Made by a program: the position numbers and the translations under genes. This document shows, piece by piece, positions 53,226-62,637 of a DNA stretch of 64,000 bases (position 1 is the first letter of the stretch; every line of letters begins with the position of its first letter). The notes under the pieces are model-generated. The model saw only the letters and a list, made by a program, of their open reading frames with translations, made no database searches and was not told where the DNA came from. The DNA is from Ureibacillus chungkukjangi (GTDB lineage Bacteria; Bacillota; Bacilli; Bacillales_A; Planococcaceae). The stretch is taken from NCBI RefSeq assembly GCF_003217295.1, contig NZ_QJTJ01000009.1:53484-117483 (forward strand). The letters are read 5' to 3'.

Positions 53226-53262
53226 AAAGGTACGCAGAGGAATTTTCTGCGTACCTTTTTTA
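53224..53262. terminator. bidirectional terminator between fnr and the alcohol dehydrogenase gene
   Basis: AAAAGGTACGCAGA / TCTGCGTACCTTTT stem (53225-53258) with A-rich and T-rich flanks for both convergent genes. Confidence 0.88.
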
Positions 53263-53264
53263 TA

Positions 53265-54404
53265 TTAAGGCTTCAATACAACCTTGATACATTCATCCTC
53301 ATGGTCATTAAATATCTTATATGCCTCGCTAGCATGCTCAAGTGCAATTCTGTGCGTGATAATTTCTGTTGGATCAATTTTCCCGTCCTTAATCATGTCA
53401 AATAGCATTGGCATATAGTGAATAACGGGAGCTTGTCCCATTTTAATATTAATATTTCTTTCAAATAAATTACCTAATGGGAAATGATTATACATAGAGC
53501 CATATACACCTGTAAGCTGTAATGTACCAAATTTTTTCACAGCCTTCATTCCTATACGGATAGCACTTGTTGTACCACCTGAAAGCTTTAGCTTTTGCTC
53601 CACTGCTTCAAGAGGATTCTTTTTCCCATCCATCCCAACGCAATCGATTACTACATCGGCTCCACCTTTCGTGATCTCAGCGATATATTGACCTGTATCA
53701 TCATGCTCATCAAAGTTGATGATTTCTACATTATTCATTTTCTTCGCATGATTTAGACGATATGGGAGATTATCGACTGCAATGACACGCTTTGCGCCTT
53801 TCATCCAGGCAAATTTTTGCGTCATTAAACCGATTGGCCCACAGCCTAATACTACGACTGTATCGCCATTCTTAACCCCACCACTTTCAACACTCCAGTA
53901 GGCTGTTGGAAGAACGTCAGACATAAAGAGCAGCGACTCATCTTCAAGCTCTACAGATTCCGGTATTACAAAGGGTACAAAGTTTCCGAATGGCACACGG
54001 AGCAACTCTGCTTGTCCACCCTGATAACCACCATAACGCTCTGTGAATCCAAAGTATCCACCTGTATCAACATGTGGGTTTGGATTGGCATTATCACATT
54101 GGCTCTCCATTTCATTCGAGCAATAATGACAGTGACCACAGGAAATATTAAAAGGTAGTACAACACGATCTCCCTTTTTCACTTTTTCTACACCAGCACC
54201 TACTTCTTCTACAATCCCCATTGGCTCATGCCCAACTACATAATCCTTTGATGTAGGAAGTGCACCTTGATAAATATGAAGGTCAGACCCACAAATCGCT
54301 GTGGACGTTACACGAATGATGATATCATCACTTTTCTCAATCTTCGGATCAGCAACCTCTTTAACTTGCATATCTTTTGCACCCTGGAAAGTAACAGCTT
54401 TCAT
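53265..54404 (-). CDS. zinc-dependent alcohol dehydrogenase family protein (AdhB-like)
   Basis: A 379-residue medium-chain dehydrogenase. Catalytic zinc ligands are Cys in TAICGSDLHIYQG (about 39) and the GHE motif (VVGHEPMG, about 60-64). A structural zinc loop CGHCHYCSNEMESQC (about 91-105) is present, followed by the long insertion PNPHVDTGGYFGFTERYGGYQG that occurs in the glutathione-independent formaldehyde dehydrogenase subgroup and in B. subtilis AdhB. The NAD site is VVLGCGPIGLMTQKFAW (about 184-200). Substrate unknown; formaldehyde or other short alcohols/aldehydes are possible. ATG at 54404 with AGGAGG upstream. Monocistronic; an Fnr-type regulator gene is convergent. Confidence 0.88.
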   Translation of the reverse strand: MKAVTFQGAKDMQVKEVADPKIEKSDDIIIRVTSTAICGSDLHIYQGALPTSKDYVVGHEPMGIVEEVGAGVEKVKKGDRVVLPFNISCGHCHYCSNEMESQCDNANPNPHVDTGGYFGFTERYGGYQGGQAELLRVPFGNFVPFVIPESVELEDESLLFMSDVLPTAYWSVESGGVKNGDTVVVLGCGPIGLMTQKFAWMKGAKRVIAVDNLPYRLNHAKKMNNVEIINFDEHDDTGQYIAEITKGGADVVIDCVGMDGKKNPLEAVEQKLKLSGGTTSAIRIGMKAVKKFGTLQLTGVYGSMYNHFPLGNLFERNINIKMGQAPVIHYMPMLFDMIKDGKIDPTEIITHRIALEHASEAYKIFNDHEDECIKVVLKP

Positions 54405-54529
54405 GTAAAAAAACCTCCTATTTCATAAGTGATTATTAAAATTTCATATTTCTACACTTCCCCTTATTTTGCATGATAATCATTTAAATATTCCTCTCGC
54501 TATATTCCTTAGAAAAAATTAGCAAACTT

Positions 54530-54574
54530 CAACAAAAAAACTGCAGACAAACTGAAATTTTGTTTGTCTGCAGT
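54530..54574 (-). terminator. intrinsic terminator after yitW
   Basis: Perfect 13-bp stem ACTGCAGACAAAC / GTTTGTCTGCAGT (54540-54574) followed by TTTTTTGTTG on the minus strand. Confidence 0.88.
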
Positions 54575-54603
54575 CTATAGAGCACACTTGCTCGTTTTTA
54601 AAA

Positions 54604-54918
54604 TTACCGAATTCCTAAAGCCATTTTTGCATAGCGTGACATCATATCTTTTGACCATGCTGGCTGCCAAACGATATTAACATCAACCTTTTTCACTTCA
54701 GGCAGCTCACTTAAAGCTGTATTTACTTGGTCAACGATTACCGGACCCAGTGGGCACCCCATAGATGTTAGCGTCATTGTTACTGTCGCTAATCCTTCTT
54801 CGTCTAAATCTACCTCATATACTAAACCTAAGTTGACAATATCGATGCCAAGCTCAGGATCGATTACATTTTCTAAAGCACCTAACATGCTCTCTTTCAT
54901 ATCTTCACTGATTGCCAT
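54604..54918 (-). CDS. yitW: Fe-S cluster assembly-type protein YitW (MIP18/DUF59, SufT-like)
   Basis: A 104-residue MIP18-family protein that helps mature Fe-S proteins. The family core DPELGIDIVNLGLVYEVDLD (about 20-39) and TLTSMGCPLGPVIVDQVNTA (about 51-70), with the conserved Cys55, are present; the C-terminal VNIVWQPAWSKDMMS is the usual ending. B. subtilis YitW and SufT proteins of staphylococci are its counterparts. It lies 56 bases downstream of yitV on the same strand, matching the B. subtilis yitU-yitV-yitW neighbourhood. ATG at 54918 with AAAGGGGGA upstream. Confidence 0.92.
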   Translation of the reverse strand: MAISEDMKESMLGALENVIDPELGIDIVNLGLVYEVDLDEEGLATVTMTLTSMGCPLGPVIVDQVNTALSELPEVKKVDVNIVWQPAWSKDMMSRYAKMALGIR

Positions 54919-54974
54919 TTTCTTGATTTCCCCCTTTTCTATAGTGTTAACTCTATCATAGCAAATGAAATTAT

Positions 54975-55736
54975 TTATGCCAAATGTTGCGAAAGGAACG
55001 ATGTAACAGCAAGGACACCGCTTCGCGGAACCTTATGCCCCGAATTTTTCGACTCAACAAACTTTAATTTCTCAGGTGAGGCTTCATATAGTGAACGTAA
55101 TTCCGTGTAAAAATGATATGTATTTTCGAATGGAACAGTCATATCTTTATGTCCATGCCAAAATATCACGGGTCTTTGGTTGAATCGTGTTGGCTCATTT
55201 GTTATATCGTATTCTGATAATTGATTTAAGATTGCCTCTTTCTGCTTTTCATCGAATGGTAATGCTACACCCATTTTTTCAAATTGCTCTAGCTGATAAT
55301 TCGCTAGATCCACATATCCCGGAGCTCCCATACAAATCGCTGCAGCACTTATCCAATCATAAGAGTTTAAACAGCCAGCTGTAATAATTCCACCCATCGA
55401 GGAGCCAGCAATCCCAATTTTAGCATCGCCATAGCCTCTTTGCTTTAGCTCTTCGTAAATGCTGCTAACCTCATGAATAGTTTTCAGGACAATTTCCCAA
55501 AAATGCATATTCATTTTCAACTCAGAAAGATTCTCATTTCGTACACCGTGTAAATAAGCATCGGGCATGATGACACGTACACCATTTTGGACTAATTGAT
55601 AGGCGTAGTGTAAATTATGCTCCTTCGCACTTTGAAAGCCATGGAGAAATATTACAACAGGCGTTTTTTCGTTCATTGAATTATCGTAAACATGTAATAA
55701 AGGTATACCTTTCCACATATCATCTTGAACATACAT
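54975..55736 (-). CDS. yitV: YitV-like alpha/beta hydrolase (putative esterase)
   Basis: A 253-residue alpha/beta hydrolase. The nucleophile elbow is GIAGSSMGGIITAG (about 110-123), the acid lies in HGHKDMTVPFENT (about 197-209) and the His in KNSGHKVPRSGV near the end. FLHGFQSAKEHNLHYAYQLV near residue 31 supplies the oxyanion strand. It resembles B. subtilis YitV; natural substrate unknown. ATG at 55736 with GGGGTGAAA upstream. It is followed by yitW and divergent from yitU, the same order as in B. subtilis. The promoter region shared with yitU is about 210 AT-rich bases. Confidence 0.88.
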   Translation of the reverse strand: MYVQDDMWKGIPLLHVYDNSMNEKTPVVIFLHGFQSAKEHNLHYAYQLVQNGVRVIMPDAYLHGVRNENLSELKMNMHFWEIVLKTIHEVSSIYEELKQRGYGDAKIGIAGSSMGGIITAGCLNSYDWISAAAICMGAPGYVDLANYQLEQFEKMGVALPFDEKQKEAILNQLSEYDITNEPTRFNQRPVIFWHGHKDMTVPFENTYHFYTELRSLYEASPEKLKFVESKNSGHKVPRSGVLAVTSFLSQHLA

Positions 55737-55947
55737 TTTCTTTCACCCCTAAACAATATTAGAAAATCTATTTTATTTCTTAAATAGTTTTTCTAAAGCA
55801 AATATTTTATCAATAATAGAAAAAACTATTCATAACAATCATATCATTGGTGGAAAATTTTTGCTAAAAATAGAATCAGATTATCAATTTTTGACTAAAT
55901 ATATCCATAAGGATAAAATTTAAAGAGAGAGAAAGGAGACTTCCTTC

Positions 55948-56754
55948 ATGAAACCACATTTAATAGTATTAGATTTAGACGGTACATTATTAACGGATGA
56001 AAAGAAAATATCCGAAAAAACAAAGGAAACTTTATTCAAGGCAAAGGAAGCCGGACATCAAGTAATGATAGCTACTGGGCGTCCGTTCCGTGCAAGTCAG
56101 CTGTATTATAATGAGATGATGTTAACGACACCAATCGTTAATTTTAATGGTGCCCTTATACACCATCCTAAAAATATAGGATGGAAAATGCTCCATTCCC
56201 CAATTGATATTAGCGTTGTCCATGATGTAGTTGACTCAGTGGATAAATATCAATATGAGAATTTGATAGCAGAAGTAAAGGACGATGTATTTATCCATAA
56301 CGAGGATAATCGTATGATGGATATCTTTAATATGGGCGATCCTCGCGTGACTATCGGGAACCTTCGCGGAAGCTTAACCGAAGATCCTACCAGCTTACTT
56401 ATACATGCAGACGAAGGAAATGTGCCAATCATTCGTGATCATTTAGCAAGTGTTCATGCCGAATTAATCGACCACCGTCGTTGGGGTGCACCCTTCCATA
56501 TTATCGAGATCGTACGAAAAGGCTTAAACAAGGCCGTTGGAATTTCACACATTGCAAAAGACTTGAATATCCCACGAGATCGTATTATCGCATTTGGCGA
56601 TGAGGATAACGACTTAGAAATGCTTGAATACGCAGGAGTCGGAGTAGCAATGTCAAACGGTATTGATCAGCTAAAAAATATCGCCAATGAAATTACTTTA
56701 AGTAATAACGAAGATGGCATTGCCAAATTCCTAATAGAAAGACTAAAATTATAA
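55948..56754 (+). CDS. yitU: YitU, HAD-family (Cof-type) sugar phosphatase
   Basis: A 268-residue HAD phosphatase of the Cof/IIB subfamily. Motif I is DLDGTLLTDEKK (residues 8-19), motif II ATGRP, motif III Lys in GLNKAVG and motif IV FGDEDNDLEML (about 212-222). A capping alpha/beta domain occupies about residues 85-190. Members dephosphorylate sugar phosphates and also FMN precursors; B. subtilis YitU has been linked to dephosphorylation in riboflavin synthesis, from memory. ATG at 55948 with AAAGGAG upstream. About 100 bases separate it from yitS on the same strand, without a clear terminator. Confidence 0.92.
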   Translation: MKPHLIVLDLDGTLLTDEKKISEKTKETLFKAKEAGHQVMIATGRPFRASQLYYNEMMLTTPIVNFNGALIHHPKNIGWKMLHSPIDISVVHDVVDSVDKYQYENLIAEVKDDVFIHNEDNRMMDIFNMGDPRVTIGNLRGSLTEDPTSLLIHADEGNVPIIRDHLASVHAELIDHRRWGAPFHIIEIVRKGLNKAVGISHIAKDLNIPRDRIIAFGDEDNDLEMLEYAGVGVAMSNGIDQLKNIANEITLSNNEDGIAKFLIERLKL

Positions 56755-56851
56755 GTATAGATATAAATAGATATACCAGTATTCCCTTTAATTCACTAGA
56801 ACGAATGGGATAGAGGATATTACAAATTCAAGGCTTAAAGGAGGTATGAAT

Positions 56852-57703
56852 ATGAAAATTTTTGCAGATAGCGGCAGTGATTTACCAAAGGAGTTTTTTA
56901 CTGAGAATAATGTAGAGCTCTTTACCTTACGAGTGGATTTAAATAACCAACAATATAATGATATCCTGGATATTGATCCTAAGGTAGTATACGATGCAAT
57001 GAGAGAAGGTGCAGTTCCCAAAACCTCTCAGGTGTCGCCAGAGGTTTTCTTAAAACAATTTGAAGCCCTTGCAAAAAATGATGAGGAAGGAATTTATATC
57101 GCCTTCTCTTCTAATTTATCGGGTACATATAACACAGCTGTGATGATTGCTTCTCAGGTACGCGAAAATTACCCAAATTTAAAATTAAAAATTATTGATT
57201 CAAAATGTGCCTCTCTTGGACATGGGCTGCTCGTACTTGAAGCCGTTCGTTTACGTGAAGAAGGACTAGCCTATGAAGAAATTGCTCAAAAAATCACGCA
57301 TATGGCTGAGCATATGACTCAATTGTTTACTGTAGAAAACTTAAGCTACCTAGCTGCTGGTGGACGACTTTCTAAATCGAGTGCATTTATCGGTGGACTT
57401 TTAAGTATTAAACCGATATTGCATGTTGAAGACGGAAAGTTAATTCCTCTAGAAAAAATTCGAGGTCGTAAAAAAGCGATTAACCGTATCATCGAACTAA
57501 TGGCAGAGCGTGGCGGCGATTTTTCAAATACAGTCGTAGGAATAAGCCATGGCGATGATTTAGAATTTGCAAAAGAGGTACAGGCTTTAATCGAAGAGAA
57601 ATTGCATCCAAAAGCCTTCGAAATAACAATGATTGGCTCGAGTATTGGCGCACATGCTGGTCCCGGCACAATTGCCATCTTCTTTACTGATAAAGACTAT
57701 TAA
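56852..57703 (+). CDS. yitS: DegV-family fatty-acid-binding protein (YitS-like)
   Basis: From the ATG at 56852 (AAGGAGGT upstream; the ATG at 56846 is too close to it) this encodes 283 residues of the DegV/FakB family. These proteins carry a fatty acid for the kinase FakA, which phosphorylates exogenous fatty acids. The opening MKIFADSGSDLPKEFF and the conserved TSQVSPEVFLKQFEAL and GAHAGPGTIAIFF segments are typical; the last holds residues near the carboxylate. B. subtilis YitS has the same length and neighbourhood. Which acyl chain it binds cannot be predicted. fakA is not in the window. Confidence 0.9.
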   Translation: MKIFADSGSDLPKEFFTENNVELFTLRVDLNNQQYNDILDIDPKVVYDAMREGAVPKTSQVSPEVFLKQFEALAKNDEEGIYIAFSSNLSGTYNTAVMIASQVRENYPNLKLKIIDSKCASLGHGLLVLEAVRLREEGLAYEEIAQKITHMAEHMTQLFTVENLSYLAAGGRLSKSSAFIGGLLSIKPILHVEDGKLIPLEKIRGRKKAINRIIELMAERGGDFSNTVVGISHGDDLEFAKEVQALIEEKLHPKAFEITMIGSSIGAHAGPGTIAIFFTDKDY

Positions 57704-57710
57704 AACATTT

Positions 57711-57745
57711 CGAGCTGTTTCTAAAAGAAACAGCTCGTTTTTTTG
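57711..57745 (+). terminator. intrinsic terminator after yitS
   Basis: CGAGCTGTTTC / GAAACAGCTCG stem (57711-57737) followed by T7. Confidence 0.9.
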
Positions 57746-57751
57746 TGAATA

Positions 57752-57800
57752 TATAAAAAGATGAACCCGAGGAGTTTTACACCCCTGGGTTCATCTTTTT
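57752..57800 (-). terminator. intrinsic terminator of the opp operon
   Basis: AAAAAGATGAACCC / GGGTTCATCTTTTT stem (57756-57800) with T-rich end on the minus strand, just after the oppA stop. Confidence 0.85.
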
Positions 57801-57806
57801 TAATAA

Positions 57807-59636
57807 TTAGTTAGCTACTGGCTTGTCAGCTACTAATTCAATTTCATGAATTTCTGTTGCATCTGCATAGTCAATATTGTAGTTTTTCACACGTTTATTG
57901 ACTGGGAAGATTTCATAACGGAACTGCATTGGAATTGTTGTTGCAACTTCTTCAAGATGCTCTTGGAAAATTTTGAACTGCTCCGCACGGAAATCAGTAT
58001 CAAATGATTCTGGAGAATCGATTGCTACTACAGCAGATTGTAATACATCTGAAGTGTAACGGCTGAAGTTGTATTGGTCAGCTTCGCCATATAAACCTGA
58101 TGGAGATGGGTTAGTACCAGTTCCCCAAGCACCCATGAACATATCGATTTCTGGATCATCAGCTTGAACCATATCATAGAATGCGTTGAACTCGATTAAA
58201 CGTCCAGTTGATAATACTACGTTTAAACCAACATCTGCCCAGTTTTGTAGGTAGAATGCGATGATTTCTTCTTGAGTCGCATCACCTGACATAGCAGCTA
58301 ATTTAATTTCTAATTTTTCACCGTTTTGATCTTCACGGATACCGTCACCGTCAACATCCACGAAACCAGCTTCATCTAATAAAGCTTCAGCTTTTTCTGG
58401 ATCATAAGTGTAACCATTTAACTCACCATCATAGAATGATTCAAATACTGGTGGAATTAAAGAGTTCGCACGCTCACGTAAGTTATTATAGAATACTTCA
58501 GAAACTTGCTCGATATCTAAAGCAAACCCCATAGCTTGACGTAATTCTTGGCTACCCATTTTAGAGTTTTCCATATCTGTTACTACTTTATTTTGAGTTG
58601 TATCAAATTTACCAACTTTGAATCCAACATAAGAATAGTAAAGCTCTGGACGACCTAAGATATTAATGTTTTCTAAGTCTTGAATTTCTTCCATTTTTGT
58701 TGCATTGAAGCTTGTTACTAGATCATAGTCACCAGAAGCGATAGCTACTGAAACAGAGCTTGATGGAACCACTTTAACTACTACGCCGTCAAGTTTTGGT
58801 TCACCTTTCCAGTAGTGCTCGTTTTTAACGTAAGATACAGACTCACCTGGTACAATTTTGTCAATTTTGAATGCACCCAAAGTAATTGGGTTTTTACGAA
58901 CTGCATCAGACTCGATTAATTCAGCTACAGGGATATCACCAACTTGATGTACTGGAGCTGCGTAAGTCCAAAGACCGTCACCACCGTAGAAGATAGATGG
59001 TGATAATTGTTTAAAGCTAATTTCTAATGTTAAATCATCAATTTTCTTAAGACCAGAGATTGTTTCAGCAGTACCTGCATGATATTCCTCAGCACCAATG
59101 ATGTTTTGGAATTGAGTATCATAGCGTACACCAGTGTAATCTTTGTGGCCAATAATATGGTAAGGTAAAATCACGTCTTCAATAGTTAACGGTGTACCGT
59201 CAGACCATTTAACGCCTTCACGAATTTTTACAGTTGCTTTGTTATTTTCTTGGTCAACATCTAAAGATGCGATACCTTCATCAGTAAGCATGAAGTCTCC
59301 ATCAGTTTCGAAAAGTGCATTTGAAGTCCATGACATTAACTCAGAATCATAAGCATCTTCATAAAGTTCCCAGTTGAAGATCCCTTGGAATGGCTCATCT
59401 TTAACCATACCAACTTGAAGGATACCACCTTCAATAGCTTCACCTTCGTTTGTTACAGATACTTCAAATAGTTCACTTGAATCTTCAGTTGTTTCTTCAG
59501 CACCTTCAGCTTGCTCTTCAGTGTCTGTGTCAGCTGGCTCTTCAGTTGCTGTGCCATCTTCTTTCCCACTACAAGCTGCTAGAACTAGCAATAGTGAAAA
59601 TAGTGCTGCAAATAATAACCATTTAGATTTCTTCAT
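57807..59636 (-). CDS. oligopeptide ABC transporter, substrate-binding lipoprotein
   Basis: A 609-residue extracytoplasmic binding protein of the SBP_bac_5 (OppA/AppA/DppE) family. The signal peptide ends in lipobox LAAC (Cys22), followed by an acidic Glu/Thr linker (about 23-60). The family motif VKIREGVKWSDGTPLTIEDV lies near residue 135. It is anchored outside the membrane and delivers peptides to the OppB-C-D-F complex encoded upstream. Last gene in the operon, with a 149-base gap after oppC that could hold an extra promoter or a processing site. ATG at 59636 with GGAGGAAAAG upstream. Opp versus App type is not resolved. Confidence 0.92.
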   Translation of the reverse strand: MKKSKWLLFAALFSLLLVLAACSGKEDGTATEEPADTDTEEQAEGAEETTEDSSELFEVSVTNEGEAIEGGILQVGMVKDEPFQGIFNWELYEDAYDSELMSWTSNALFETDGDFMLTDEGIASLDVDQENNKATVKIREGVKWSDGTPLTIEDVILPYHIIGHKDYTGVRYDTQFQNIIGAEEYHAGTAETISGLKKIDDLTLEISFKQLSPSIFYGGDGLWTYAAPVHQVGDIPVAELIESDAVRKNPITLGAFKIDKIVPGESVSYVKNEHYWKGEPKLDGVVVKVVPSSSVSVAIASGDYDLVTSFNATKMEEIQDLENINILGRPELYYSYVGFKVGKFDTTQNKVVTDMENSKMGSQELRQAMGFALDIEQVSEVFYNNLRERANSLIPPVFESFYDGELNGYTYDPEKAEALLDEAGFVDVDGDGIREDQNGEKLEIKLAAMSGDATQEEIIAFYLQNWADVGLNVVLSTGRLIEFNAFYDMVQADDPEIDMFMGAWGTGTNPSPSGLYGEADQYNFSRYTSDVLQSAVVAIDSPESFDTDFRAEQFKIFQEHLEEVATTIPMQFRYEIFPVNKRVKNYNIDYADATEIHEIELVADKPVAN

Positions 59637-59785
59637 TGCTTTTCCTCCCTTTTCTTTTTGTACCTAATAAGATTTATTTATATAACATATTTACTTTTAA
59701 TTTGTGTAAATATGGTGGTACCGCATTTAACTAACTAGTTTAAAAACATATAATTTTCTGTTATTTAAAACCAAAATGATGCAGC

Positions 59786-60694
59786 TTACCCTAAGCGTTG
59801 ACGTGAATCTGCTGCTCTACGTAAAGCTTGACCAACATAGTTGATTCCTAACATCATAAATAAGATAAATAATGATGCTGGTAACCAAACCCACCAATAT
59901 TGCTGCAATACAAGCGGATTATTAGCATTACTAACCAATGTTCCTAATGACGGTGTTGAAAGTGGAAGTCCAAATCCTAAATAAGAAAGACCTGTTTCAA
60001 TACCAACATTCCCTGCAAAGTTTAACGTCATTTCAACAATGATTATAGAGCTTAGATTCGGCAGTATTTCTCGAACAATGATGACAAAATCATTTGTTCC
60101 AAGTGTCTTTGAGGCATGTACATAGTCTCGTCTACTTTCAGATAGAGCCTTTGAACGAACCAGACGCGCAGTACTTGTCCATAAGAACAAGCTCATTATT
60201 AAAATGAAAGCTCCAACAGTATATTTTGGTACTACTGTGATGAACACAATGATTAACATTAAACTTGGAATAGTTATGAAGAAATCAATGATTCGCATGA
60301 ACATATTATCAATCCATCCACCGAAGTATCCACATAATAGTCCAACTAAAATTCCAAATATACCAGTGATAAGAGTGATCGAAATCGCAATTAACATCGA
60401 GTTTTTGGCACCTACAACAATTTGCCCAATGATATCTTTACCACCCTGATCGGCACCAAGCAAGAACTTGTCACCAGGAGCAGCAAATTTATCTCGCAAG
60501 CTTACACGCATTAACTGCTGCTGATCGATCATGAAATATGCCCAAAAGAAAATACCTATAATTACCGCTACTAAAACTACTAGTGAAAACATTGCTAATT
60601 TATCTTTCATAAACTCTCTAAAAATTACTTGTAATCCAGTAGGAGGAGAGTTTACGTGATTAACATTACTATTTTTTTCATTTTTCTTTGCCAT
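59786..60694 (-). CDS. oppC: oligopeptide ABC transporter permease, OppC type
   Basis: A 302-residue permease with about six membrane helices. An OppC_N-type segment (LQVIFREFMKDKLAMFSLVV, about 21-40) opens the protein; the extended periplasmic loop ends in FLLGADQGGKDIIGQIVVGA, typical of OppC/DppC. The EAA-type cytoplasmic loop that contacts the ATPases reads VHASKTLGTNDFVIIVREIL (about 193-212). It pairs with OppB to form the pore. It starts 31 bases after the oppB stop. ATG at 60694 with AAGGAGGATA upstream. Confidence 0.92.
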   Translation of the reverse strand: MAKKNEKNSNVNHVNSPPTGLQVIFREFMKDKLAMFSLVVLVAVIIGIFFWAYFMIDQQQLMRVSLRDKFAAPGDKFLLGADQGGKDIIGQIVVGAKNSMLIAISITLITGIFGILVGLLCGYFGGWIDNMFMRIIDFFITIPSLMLIIVFITVVPKYTVGAFILIMSLFLWTSTARLVRSKALSESRRDYVHASKTLGTNDFVIIVREILPNLSSIIIVEMTLNFAGNVGIETGLSYLGFGLPLSTPSLGTLVSNANNPLVLQQYWWVWLPASLFILFMMLGINYVGQALRRAADSRQRLG

Positions 60695-60724
60695 ATTATA
60701 TCCTCCTTAACTTTTTAGTGTCGC

Positions 60725-61687
60725 CTATTCAATCCTAATACGTGGGTCGACAATACTCATAATGATATCGGATAATAGACTACCTAAAAGGGCTAAGAAG
60801 CCAAATAACATAACTAATGCTGTAATTACACTGTAATCACGTGAAGAAATTGAGCTTACAAATAGTTGTCCCATACCAGGGTAACCGAAAATTGTTTCAA
60901 TGAAGATTGATCCACCTAGTAATCCAGTAATCGTAAATCCTAAGAATGCTGCAATTGGTAGTAAGGAGTTACGGAAAATATGTTTTGAGTAAACTTTTCG
61001 CATTGGAATCCCTTTACTACGAGCAGTACGAACGTAATCCATTGATTTTGCATCGATAATTTCAGAACGTAAGTATTGAATAATACCTGTTGTTCCTAAA
61101 ATAGCATAAGTGATGGATGGTAATAGGATATGATAGAATCGATCCCAATAATAACCTAAAGTTCCAACCTGTGTTTTAATATCAACACTACCACTTGTAG
61201 GGAACCAGCGTAGCTGATATCCAAATAAGAATAGGAATACTAGCGCTAAAACAAATGTAGGGATTGCATATGTAACAAAGCTATACAATACAATTGTTTT
61301 GTCTAAACGAGAGTTTTGATATCTCCCTGCCAAGATTCCTAATGGGATAGCAAGAGCATAAAGTAAAATTACACTTAGTAAAGAAAGCCAGAACGTATTT
61401 AATGCACGTTCACCGATTAACGCGCCAACATCGCGTTTATACGTATAACTTAGACCAAAATCACCTTGGAAGGCATTCCCCATCCAACGAAGATACTGCA
61501 TATGGACCGGATCGTTTAATCCCGCTTTTTCAGTCAGCTCTGCAATACGAGCAGGATCTGTTTGAGGTGTAATCAATCCTGTGAAAGGATCACCAGGCAT
61601 AAATTTAGCTAGGACAAAGATGATTACACTTAATACAAACAACTGTGGAATCATTATTAGAAATCTTCTTACAATCGTTTTCCACAT
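60725..61687 (-). CDS. oppB: oligopeptide ABC transporter permease, OppB type
   Basis: A 320-residue permease with about six membrane helices. The N-terminus MWKTIVRRFLIMIPQLFVLS and the following FMPGDPF motif are diagnostic of OppB/DppB, and the ATPase-contact loop is VRTARSKGIPMRKVYSKHIF (about 217-236). It lies directly after oppF (2 bases between stop and ATG) with AGGAGG about 10 bases upstream of the start at 61687, inside oppF. Together with OppC it forms the membrane channel for peptides. Confidence 0.93.
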   Translation of the reverse strand: MWKTIVRRFLIMIPQLFVLSVIIFVLAKFMPGDPFTGLITPQTDPARIAELTEKAGLNDPVHMQYLRWMGNAFQGDFGLSYTYKRDVGALIGERALNTFWLSLLSVILLYALAIPLGILAGRYQNSRLDKTIVLYSFVTYAIPTFVLALVFLFLFGYQLRWFPTSGSVDIKTQVGTLGYYWDRFYHILLPSITYAILGTTGIIQYLRSEIIDAKSMDYVRTARSKGIPMRKVYSKHIFRNSLLPIAAFLGFTITGLLGGSIFIETIFGYPGMGQLFVSSISSRDYSVITALVMLFGFLALLGSLLSDIIMSIVDPRIRIE

Positions 61688-61689
61688 CT

Positions 61690-62637
61690 CTACAAGACCT
61701 CCTTCACTTGTGAAGTAGCCGCTACATAATGAGTGTTTGAGACTGGCAATAAGTCAAATACACGTTCATTTTCATCAAAATAGTTTTTATGCTCTGCTTG
61801 ATAATGTTGCTCTACTCGGATTCTTTCACGTTTTCGTTCTTCTCTACCAACCGGCGATACTTCTGGAATAGCAGAAAGTAATCGTTTTGTATATATATGC
61901 TGCGGGTTTGTGTAAATATCTTCTTTTGAACCCGTTTCTACGAATCTACCTTTGTACATGATAGAAATATGATCACACATATGTTTAACAACACCCAAAT
62001 CGTGGGATATAAATAAATAGCTTAAGCCAAATTCATTTTGAATGTCCTTCATAAAGTTCAATACCTGTGCTTGTACAGATAAGTCAAGCGCTGACACTGG
62101 CTCATCTGCAATAATTAGCTTAGGATTTGTTGCAATCGCACGGGCAATCCCTAAACGCTGTTTTTGTCCCCCTGAGAATTCGTGAGGGTATTTAAACTTT
62201 GCATCTTCAGGCATCCCAACAATTTCTAGTAATTCGCTAATTTTACGTTCCTCCTCTTTCGGAGTTAAACTTAGGAAATTACGAATTGGCTCTGCAATAA
62301 TATCCTTTACTCGTTTACGAGGATTTAAGCTTGAATGAGCATCCTGGAAAATCATTTGCACATCACGGTTAAATGAAGATTTTCGGCTTCTTCTTTTATT
62401 CGTTACGTTTTCTCCTTCATAAATGATGCTGCCATTCGTTATTTTTTCAAGGCCAATCAGGGCTTTACCAGTTGTAGATTTTCCACAACCAGACTCACCA
62501 ACTAATCCATATGCCTTTCCTCTTTCAAATTCCATTGAGATACCATCAACTGCAAGAACCTGATCAATAACAGTATTGAAAAATCCTCCGCGAACAGGAT
62601 AGTGAACTTTTAAATCATTTATTTGCATAAAGCTCAT
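61690..62637 (-). CDS. oppF: oligopeptide ABC transporter ATPase, OppF type
   Basis: From the ATG at 62637 (GGGGGCGGG upstream) this encodes 315 residues. It has Walker A GESGCGKSTTGKAL, Q-loop, signature FSGGQKQRLGIARAI and Walker B LIIADEPVSALDLS, then the OppF/DppF C-terminal extension. The start overlaps the end of oppD by 23 bases. The longer frame up to 62745 lies within oppD and lacks a ribosome site. The C-terminus is short and lacks the Cys-rich end present in OppD, as expected for OppF, so the two ATPases form a heterodimer. Confidence 0.93.
   Translation of the reverse strand: MSFMQINDLKVHYPVRGGFFNTVIDQVLAVDGISMEFERGKAYGLVGESGCGKSTTGKALIGLEKITNGSIIYEGENVTNKRRSRKSSFNRDVQMIFQDAHSSLNPRKRVKDIIAEPIRNFLSLTPKEEERKISELLEIVGMPEDAKFKYPHEFSGGQKQRLGIARAIATNPKLIIADEPVSALDLSVQAQVLNFMKDIQNEFGLSYLFISHDLGVVKHMCDHISIMYKGRFVETGSKEDIYTNPQHIYTKRLLSAIPEVSPVGREERKRERIRVEQHYQAEHKNYFDENERVFDLLPVSNTHYVAATSQVKEVL

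Noticed and set aside
59714..59724. T-box-like GGTGGTACCGC on the plus strand between oppC and oppA
   Set aside because: No stem I, no terminator and no plus-strand gene follows; only the short core matches, and it is a small palindrome centred on GGTACC.
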